A stretch of 64,000 nt of DNA, from positions 26,079 through 90,078 of the forward strand of contig CACJUL010000002.1 of assembly GCA_902596585.1 (NCBI GenBank), in the 5' to 3' direction. Origin of the DNA: an uncultured Prochlorococcus sp. Lineage in GTDB: Bacteria > Cyanobacteriota > Cyanobacteriia > PCC-6307 > Cyanobiaceae. Both the position numbers and the translations under genes were made by a program. Shown piece by piece: positions 59,087 to 64,000 of the stretch (position 1 is the first letter of the stretch; each line of letters starts with the position of its first letter). A model generated the notes under the pieces. The model was not told where the DNA came from. It ran no database searches and worked only from the letters and a program-made list of their open reading frames with translations.

Positions 59087-59521
59087 TTAATTCTGAGCTT
59101 GATAACAGTTCTGGCAAAGCCCAAAATATTCGAGGGTATGGAACAACAATTGGAATTTCTTTGGATTTGTTTTGGGTGTATGAATATCTTTTACCGGGCA
59201 TCCTTCCATTTTTGATGTCTCACCACATTGAACACAAGTCAAATGATGAATATCTCTATCTACGGGAGTGTACAGAACCTCTCCTGTTGGGAGATGTCTA
59301 GAACGTATTAAGCCATGCTTTATCAGAACTTGAAGATTCCTGTAAACAGTCGTCAGTCCCATAGCCTTTCCGCTTTCTATCAATTGTCTATGCAACTCTT
59401 GACCAGTCAATTCATCTTCGCATTTATTAAGTTCTTCAAGAAGTTGTTCTTGTCTTTTGGTAATGTCAGACTTAGTTACCATTGTTTCCGAAATCTTTTT
59501 TTGTCCCGTATTTTTGATCAT
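59087..59521 (-). CDS. zur: Fur-family transcriptional regulator, probable Zur
   Basis: 144 aa. Winged-helix DNA recognition part has AMGLTTVYRNLQVLIKHGLI; regulatory site HHLTCVQCG (His92, His93, Cys96, Cys99) and structural zinc Cys136 and Cys139 (LCQNC). Position inside the zinc transporter cluster argues for Zur over Fur. ATG at 59482 (MVTKSDIT) is a possible later start. The gene lies on the opposite strand between znuC and znuB. Confidence 0.9.
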   Translation of the reverse strand: MIKNTGQKKISETMVTKSDITKRQEQLLEELNKCEDELTGQELHRQLIESGKAMGLTTVYRNLQVLIKHGLIRSRHLPTGEVLYTPVDRDIHHLTCVQCGETSKMEGCPVKDIHTPKTNPKKFQLLFHTLEYFGLCQNCYQAQN

Positions 59522-59525
59522 ACCG

Positions 59526-59540
59526 AATCATTCGAATAAT
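59526..59540. promoter_or_regulatory. possible weak Zur-type palindrome
   Basis: A short palindrome CGAATCATTCG lies in the 17-base gap between the divergent zur and znuB starts. It keeps the AATCATT core of the znuA site but loses the outer bases. Tentative. Confidence 0.25.
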
Positions 59541-60324
59541 GTCTTTTATTAATAACAACTGGTGGCTTGTTCCATTAATAATAACTATATTTTCTGGGAT
59601 CTTATGCCCAGCTATGGGAACTGTATTAATAACTCATAAGAGATTATTACAAGTTAATTTAATCTCTCATTGTGTGTTGCCTGGACTTGCTCTCGCATTA
59701 GCGCTTGGAATTCACCCCTCAATTGGTGGTGTTATAAGTGGTCTTCTGGGCTCAGTAATTGCAGAAAGTTTAACTAATAGAAAAAGTGAAAATTATGAAG
59801 CAGTTATGAATACTATCCTCGCTGGAATGCTTGGATTTGGAGTCCTTATAATCCCTTTACTTGGAATAAGGATCGATTTGGAGGCAGTATTATTTGGCGA
59901 TTTATTGACGGCAAATTTTGGAGATTTACTTAGAACAATAATTGCTTTTTTAGTATTTATACTTTTAATGACTTTTGGATATGAAAAGGTTGTTTATGTG
60001 GGATTGGATCCGGAAGGTGCATCCGCTAGTGGTATAAACGTTTCTTTATTAAATCTTGCTTTGAGTTTTACAACGGCATTAGTAATTGTTAGTTCAATGT
60101 CAGCAGTTGGAGTAATTCTTGTTATTGCTCTTCTTTCTACCCCAACTCTTTTAGGGCTAAATAAGGCCCATAGTTTAAGAATTGCAATGATGAGGTCTTC
60201 ATTTTTTGGATTATGCATCTCACTTCTGGGCTTTATTCTCTCTATAGTCTTTAATTTGTCGCCTGGACCTGCAATTAGTGTTATTTGTGTCGCATCTCTT
60301 TTGATCCCTAAGCTTCGCAAATAA
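59539..60324 (+). CDS. znuB: zinc ABC transporter permease
   Basis: 261 aa, ABC-3 family permease with eight or nine helices. GTVLITHKRLLQVNLISHCVLPGLA and EKVVYVGLDPEGASASGINV are typical of ZnuB/MntB. Follows the zur gene by 17 bases in the opposite direction. Confidence 0.95.
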   Translation: MSFINNNWWLVPLIITIFSGILCPAMGTVLITHKRLLQVNLISHCVLPGLALALALGIHPSIGGVISGLLGSVIAESLTNRKSENYEAVMNTILAGMLGFGVLIIPLLGIRIDLEAVLFGDLLTANFGDLLRTIIAFLVFILLMTFGYEKVVYVGLDPEGASASGINVSLLNLALSFTTALVIVSSMSAVGVILVIALLSTPTLLGLNKAHSLRIAMMRSSFFGLCISLLGFILSIVFNLSPGPAISVICVASLLIPKLRK

Positions 60325-60471
60325 TTAAATCTTAAATGTCCAATCAGAGTTTAATGCTTGAGCTTCCGGATTGTTTTTTAAAGCTAATTCAATAGCCTCT
60401 TTTTTATTATTAGCTATAACAACTTCATCAAATTCTTTTCCATTTTTTTTGAGACTTACTTTGAAACGCAT
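60325..60471 (-). CDS. small conserved hypothetical protein
   Basis: 48 aa, MRFKVSLKKNGKEFDEVVIA and the C-terminal NSDWTFKI. The charged helix EAIELALKNNPEA suggests a small alpha/beta protein. Its stop falls directly after that of znuB. Not recognised; picocyanobacteria carry many such small genes. Confidence 0.6.
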   Translation of the reverse strand: MRFKVSLKKNGKEFDEVVIANNKKEAIELALKNNPEAQALNSDWTFKI

Positions 60472-60554
60472 ATAAATTTTTTAATTAATCAAAACTTAAC
60501 CACTAAGCAACTAGATTTAAATACTTTTAAAAGTTAATTGATGAAATAGAAACT

Positions 60555-60803
60555 TTAGTTATCTTGAAGTTTTTCTACTACAGATTCTTTCTCAATCTTA
60601 GCTACATCCTGCAATCCATTAGCATCAAACCAAGGAGCGTTTTCCCAATTAAATCCTTCCCCAAAAGTATTATCGGGAGCAGCTACGTACCAGTGACATG
60701 ATGAGTCGGGAACATCTACAGCACATTTTGACCAGTCAGCTTCCCATTGCGGAACTTGTACCCACATTACAGAAGCTAATAAAAAAGAAAAAATAAAATT
60801 CAT
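60555..60803 (-). CDS. small exported protein, hypothetical
   Basis: 82 aa. Signal peptide MNFIFSFLLASVMWVQVP, then a Trp-rich mature part with two Cys (KCAVDVPDSSC) that may form a disulfide. Not recognised. The 47-codon frame at 60813 ends 9 bases before its start. Confidence 0.65.
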   Translation of the reverse strand: MNFIFSFLLASVMWVQVPQWEADWSKCAVDVPDSSCHWYVAAPDNTFGEGFNWENAPWFDANGLQDVAKIEKESVVEKLQDN

Positions 60804-60812
60804 AATCCTCAG

Positions 60813-60956
60813 TTAGCAAAATTTTGAGAGATTTTTTTCACACTCTTTCTTTCTTTTCTTCCAATAGTTCTCAAGAATTTGATATTTATGCTTATTTTTG
60901 AATTGACTTAAATGAATATTATTCTGATTAAGAACCGAAGTATTTTTAATTTTCAT
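60813..60956 (-). CDS. very small hypothetical protein
   Basis: 47 codons, MKIKNTSVLNQNNIHLSQFK to a Lys/Cys-rich end. No recognised family. Accepted with low confidence because the frame is continuous, the start is ATG and it abuts the next minus-strand gene. Confidence 0.4.
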   Translation of the reverse strand: MKIKNTSVLNQNNIHLSQFKNKHKYQILENYWKKRKKECEKNLSKFC

Positions 60957-61033
60957 GACACAAGATGTCTATGTAGATCATATTTAAGACACTTTATAGA
61001 TTTTTTGAAGTGAATTTATACTTAATTTTTGTC

Positions 61034-61168
61034 TTACTTTTGTTTAGGTAAGTATTTTTCGGGATTATTTTCAATATAAGTAAGCGAATATTTGACAACA
61101 CCCACTATTACTGAAAAAAGAGCAAATGCCGAAATAATAAAAATGATTTTTTTGTAAATTCTTTTCAT
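61034..61168 (-). CDS. very small membrane protein
   Basis: 44 aa: MKRIYKKII then one hydrophobic helix (FIISAFALFSVIVGVV) and YSLTYIENNPEKYLPK. The pattern is that of a genuine single-helix protein. Not recognised. Confidence 0.5.
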   Translation of the reverse strand: MKRIYKKIIFIISAFALFSVIVGVVKYSLTYIENNPEKYLPKQK

Positions 61169-61252
61169 GAATTTTTTATTTTTTTGATTATTTTTTCATC
61201 AAAGCCCAATTTTTCTGAAAGATTTAAATAATTTAGTAATTTATACTGTAGC

Positions 61253-61355
61253 CTTTTAAATTACCTACGGAGTAGATTAACTACATCAGAAACTCCTCAC
61301 ACACTTTTTCTGATAACATTAAAAGTACTCGACCTCGATGTTTGAGTACTTTTTT
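61253..61355 (+). ncRNA. candidate sRNA carrying the Yfr1 core motif in a hairpin loop
   Basis: A TATACT -10 box lies at 61242-61247, so the start is about 61253. A small hairpin CTAC-GGA-GTAG leads. Then a 7-bp stem (61285-61291 with 61308-61314) holds ACTCCTCACACACT at 61292-61305, identical to the core of Yfr1 at 33363-33376. A 10-bp terminator hairpin (61321-61330 with 61344-61353) with a T run ends it. In Yfr1 the core is single-stranded between two hairpins; here it is inside a loop. It may be a Yfr1 relative or a decoy. Confidence 0.6.
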
Positions 61356-61423
61356 CAGTAATGTGACAGTTGAGATAGAGGTCCAGCAGTGATTGCATTT
61401 TTTAAATTTGGTGTAATAGTAGA

Positions 61424-61522
61424 AGAGTGTGTAGGAGGAATTGATTTATTTCAGTGGAAACAAGGAAACACTTGAAATAAATTAATTTTTTAAAGATCTC
61501 TCTTTGAGGGATCTTTTTTTTT
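61424..61522 (+). ncRNA. Yfr2-family-like small RNA
   Basis: A TGTAAT -10 box is at 61412-61417. After a short 5' region a near-perfect 14-bp stem (61441-61454 with 61471-61485) holds a loop with two GGAAACA copies (61456-61462 and 61464-61470), the hallmark of the Yfr2-5 family as I recall it. A terminator hairpin with U run follows (61492-61522). The 5' region includes AGTGTGTAGGAG (61426-61437), complementary to the Yfr1 core apart from one bulged base. 5' end inferred only from the -10 box. Confidence 0.75.
61492..61522 (+). terminator. Rho-independent terminator
   Basis: AAAGATCTCTC pairs with GAGGGATCTTT around a TTT loop, followed by a T run; 3' hairpin of the Yfr2-like RNA. Confidence 0.85.
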
Positions 61523-61650
61523 GGATTATTAGAAATACATACTAAATCCTGAATATAAGAACATATATGCTTTCTTCCAAAATAATTTCGTCGTCATTAC
61601 AAATTAGTAATTTAATTCGTTAGATTATGATTCATTAAATTCTTCTGTTA

Positions 61651-62034
61651 ATGAAAATATTTTTTTTAGCAATTTTAATTTGTTCAAGCTTTTTATTCCC
61701 TTCTTCAACATTTGCCTCACATATAGAACTAAAACCTTGTGTAGAGATTGCTCATTGTGTACGAGAAGAATGGGAGGTAAACAATATTGAGAACCCTTTT
61801 GAAGAGATTAAAACATTTATCGAAAACACTCCAAGAACTGAGATTGTAGAAATTGATGATGATTATCTTCATGCTGAGGCAACCAGTAAATGGATGAAGT
61901 ATGTAGACGACTTAGAAGTATCCTTTCTACCTGAATCAAACATCTTATCAATAAGATCAGAATCAAGAGTTGGAGAAAGTGATTTGGGAGTGAATCAAAA
62001 AAGAGTTGATTTACTAAAATCGAAAATGTTTTAA
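61651..62034 (+). CDS. exported DUF1499-like protein
   Basis: 127 aa. Signal peptide to about residue 22 (TFASH), then the DUF1499-type order: CVEIAHCVREEWE, TPRTEIVEIDDDYLHAEATS and the end LSIRSESRVGESDLGVNQKR. Function unknown. A terminator follows at 62046-62075. Confidence 0.8.
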   Translation: MKIFFLAILICSSFLFPSSTFASHIELKPCVEIAHCVREEWEVNNIENPFEEIKTFIENTPRTEIVEIDDDYLHAEATSKWMKYVDDLEVSFLPESNILSIRSESRVGESDLGVNQKRVDLLKSKMF

Positions 62035-62045
62035 GATAAAAAGCA

Positions 62046-62075
62046 AAAAAACAATTTGTTTTTATTGTTTTTTGT
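62046..62075 (+). terminator. Terminator after the DUF1499-like gene
   Basis: A 10-bp A/T-rich stem (AAAAAACAAT and ATTGTTTTTT) with an eight-base loop. Low GC content makes it a modest terminator. Confidence 0.5.
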
Positions 62076-62172
62076 ATAACTTTTCCATTTTAAAAAAAAA
62101 TTAGCAGATAAAAAAGTGATAATTGTCATCATGGCTTAATAATGGCAAATTCATTAGATTTTCTCTGAAAAG

Positions 62173-62457
62173 ATGATCATTGATTTTATATATTTATTGT
62201 TACTTAGTTTTGCTTTTTTCTGGTTTTATATAAACATTAAAAAAAATGGACTTAAATGGATAATCAAAGGTCTTTTTCAAATTGGAATATTGGTATTATT
62301 CATTGGAGGATTTTTCAAAATATTTTTCAGCTTACCCCCTAATTTATTTATCAAAATATTTTTTCTTATTATTTATACATGGTGCACTGTTGGAATAAAT
62401 GTAAATTTCATAATCCCTTTGATTGGTTTGATTGACCAAAAAATTGTGAAAAAATAA
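62173..62457 (+). CDS. small membrane protein, hypothetical
   Basis: 94 aa with three hydrophobic segments (residues 4-20, 33-50 and 58-80). Not recognised. Confidence 0.55.
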   Translation: MIIDFIYLLLLSFAFFWFYINIKKNGLKWIIKGLFQIGILVLFIGGFFKIFFSLPPNLFIKIFFLIIYTWCTVGINVNFIIPLIGLIDQKIVKK

Positions 62458-62532
62458 AAATAAAATATGCCTTAATTGTCAGGACAAAAATAAATCTATA
62501 TCTTTAATCCGCAATATTAAAATTTATAAGAT

Positions 62533-62643
62533 TTATTTTTTTCCTTTTGAAAGTCTTTTTCTTTTATACCGAGTCTTTAATGCCAAGTCAGTCATTATAT
62601 ATATTCCAATTAAAAGAATGACTATTCCAATAAAGTATTTCAT
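62533..62643 (-). CDS. very small membrane protein
   Basis: 36 codons: one helix (YFIGIVILLIGIYIM) followed by a basic tail KTRYKRKRLSKGKK. Typical single-helix positive-inside composition, but too short for certainty. Confidence 0.4.
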   Translation of the reverse strand: MKYFIGIVILLIGIYIMTDLALKTRYKRKRLSKGKK

Positions 62644-62673
62644 TATTTCTTATGTAATTAAAATGTTTGAGAT

Positions 62674-63081
62674 TTATTCATTATGCCAACTAATTTTAAT
62701 ATCTATTTCTTGAGATAAATTTCTTGTGACTGGACATTCTTTGGAAGCTTTTTTCAAAAAATCAATAGTTTCATTAGAGGTGCTCTCTGGTATAAAAATA
62801 TCTATTATTAGTTCTTTTATCTTCCTCTCATTAATTTGTGTCATTACTTTTTCAATATTTAGATATATACCTTTCAAATCAAATCCTTTCGATTTAGCTT
62901 TAATTGCCATAATGGTTAACAAGCAAGTACCTAGAGATGTTGCTAATAAATCAGTTGGGGAAAAACTTTCACCTTTACCACAGTGATCTAAAGGTGCATC
63001 AGTTCTAATAATACTTCCAGATTGTAGATGAATAGCCTCACAGTTTAAATTTCCTAAATAAGAACATTTAACTTTAGTCAT
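62674..63081 (-). CDS. OsmC-family peroxidase-like protein
   Basis: 135 aa. The two redox Cys are in SLGTCLLTIMAIKAKSKG and KASKECPVTRNLS, the C and VxxCPV pattern of OsmC/Ohr proteins; the length agrees. Likely reduces organic hydroperoxides. No transcription partner evident. Confidence 0.88.
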   Translation of the reverse strand: MTKVKCSYLGNLNCEAIHLQSGSIIRTDAPLDHCGKGESFSPTDLLATSLGTCLLTIMAIKAKSKGFDLKGIYLNIEKVMTQINERKIKELIIDIFIPESTSNETIDFLKKASKECPVTRNLSQEIDIKISWHNE

Positions 63082-63206
63082 TTTAAAAAATTAAATTAGG
63101 AAAAATATTATTAATAAAAATTATGGAACATAACAAGATTATTGATAAAAATTTTTATTTGCATATTAGTAGAGCATTAAGGAAATTCATCATTAAAGTT
63201 TTGAAA

Positions 63207-63449
63207 TCAGTTTTTATATCCATATTCCTCTAAGCAATACTCAATTAATTCAATTGATTTATTTAGAGTTCTTTTATTTTTATTTTCTAGATCGAAGCAT
63301 TCATTTAAAGCACGAATAGCTTGATTTAAAACTGATTCTTCTTTATTTTTTAAATCTTTAACTTGATTTATATACACTAATTTTTTAATTCCAATAAGGG
63401 AAAATATGATTATTAATATTGTAAAAATTGCTATTTTGAATTTATTCAT
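63207..63449 (-). CDS. small membrane-anchored protein, hypothetical
   Basis: 80 aa: N-terminal helix (FKIAIFTILIIIFSLIGI) then a charged helical part with two Cys (NECFDLENK and EYCLEEYGY). Not recognised. Confidence 0.5.
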   Translation of the reverse strand: MNKFKIAIFTILIIIFSLIGIKKLVYINQVKDLKNKEESVLNQAIRALNECFDLENKNKRTLNKSIELIEYCLEEYGYKN

Positions 63450-63513
63450 ACAATTAGTTATTACAAATATTTTAATTTATTTGATATCTAAAAACTTTAC
63501 ATAGCTTATAGAA

Positions 63514-63615
63514 CTAAGTAATTACATATGTAGCTGCTGTTATTGCTATAGCAGTAATTGAAATGAAGATGTATGGAACAACCTTTAAAGGTATATATAG
63601 ATTATTTTTAGACAT
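63514..63615 (-). CDS. very small membrane protein
   Basis: 33 codons: MSKNNLYIPLKVVPYIF then one Ala/Ile-rich helix. The size and shape recall small photosystem or b6f subunits, but the sequence matches none that I know. Confidence 0.35.
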   Translation of the reverse strand: MSKNNLYIPLKVVPYIFISITAIAITAATYVIT

Positions 63616-63730
63616 AACTAGAACCTTTATACAAATAATTACATTCCCTTTAAACTTTATAAGTCTTCAAATATACAAATTAATTTTCTTTGTATAAATT
63701 CAATCCTTTTAAAGATTAACAAATTTATAT

Positions 63731-63937
63731 TCATTGAATTTTCATTAAATAAAGTATCTCTAAATCTTGTCTTGAGTCCGATATTTTTCTTTTTAAAAAG
63801 ATTAATTCTTCTTGGCTCATTTTTGATTCTTTTATCATCAATTCTGCTTGTTCAATAGCATGTTCTATATTTCTAATTTTAATATCTCTTATTGAGGGAT
63901 CATCTTTACATGCTTTTTTAGTATTTGCATCTAACAT
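63731..63937 (-). CDS. small helical hypothetical protein
   Basis: 68 aa, predicted almost entirely helical and possibly coiled-coil from residue 20 on (HAIEQAELMIKESKMSQEEL). Not recognised. No membrane segment. Confidence 0.5.
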   Translation of the reverse strand: MLDANTKKACKDDPSIRDIKIRNIEHAIEQAELMIKESKMSQEELIFLKRKISDSRQDLEILYLMKIQ

Positions 63938-64000
63938 ATGTACGAAAATATCATCTTGAATATAATCTAATTTAAAACTTCATTATTCTACAACCGCAAA

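Noticed and set aside
63123..63233. 36-codon plus-strand frame (MEHNKIIDKNF)
   Set aside because: Overlaps the end of the minus-strand gene at 63207 and has no ribosome-binding site; composition is neutral.

Overview
The window is a 64 kb piece of a very AT-rich, tightly packed cyanobacterial chromosome. Gene content points to a marine Prochlorococcus of the high-light type: monofunctional PetH without a phycobilisome-linker domain, ChlI, PetG, lycopene cyclase CrtL, SasA with a KaiB-like domain, a GuaB3-type IMP dehydrogenase next to the small RNA Yfr1 and trxA, many GTG/TTG starts, and intergenic gaps of only a few bases. The assignment rests on protein and RNA signatures read by eye; no search was run.

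Layout. 1-8.9 kb: clpC (5' end outside the window), a GldA-like dehydrogenase, an alpha/beta hydrolase, cdsA, a PLP decarboxylase, a UbiB-type kinase and a truncated RodZ-like protein. 8.9-14.7 kb: malQ, prs, two hypotheticals, sasA, tRNA-Glu and a SRPBCC protein. 14.8-24.6 kb: petH, then zwf-opcA-cobB, followed by a PAP2-like gene, crtE, folD, a PgpH-like HD phosphodiesterase and a small membrane protein. 24.6-33.3 kb: leuA, a GH57/DUF1957 glucan enzyme, crtL, gyrA and guaB3. 33.3-40.7 kb: Yfr1, trxA, hisH, rsmD, petG, cytM, a SPOUT methyltransferase, chlI, ruvC, 5-FCL, sufE and hom. 40.7-48.5 kb: an oligopeptide-type ABC receptor and a single permease, hydrolase, MFS transporter, PfkB kinase and small proteins. 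48.5-52.5 kb: a cupin-like protein and a three-gene operon (circularly permuted ATP-grasp, alpha-E, transglutaminase).

54-60.3 kb is a zinc-homeostasis locus: a WD40 protein and a CobW GTPase in one operon, a His-rich ZnuA, ZnuC, Zur and ZnuB, with at least one convincing Zur-type operator. ZnuA and the CobW protein appear to carry the same extra domain of about 110 residues.

60.3-64 kb is a string of small secreted or single-helix proteins around a two-RNA cluster. One of these RNAs has Yfr2-family hallmarks (a long stem with a loop holding two GGAAACA copies). The other repeats the exact 14-nt core of Yfr1 in a hairpin loop. The 5' part of the Yfr2-like RNA is complementary to that core, so an RNA-RNA circuit is possible. 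A third, unidentified structured RNA candidate lies at 53.46-53.70 kb; it has two hairpins that share a loop motif and a switch-like alternative pairing before a strong terminator.
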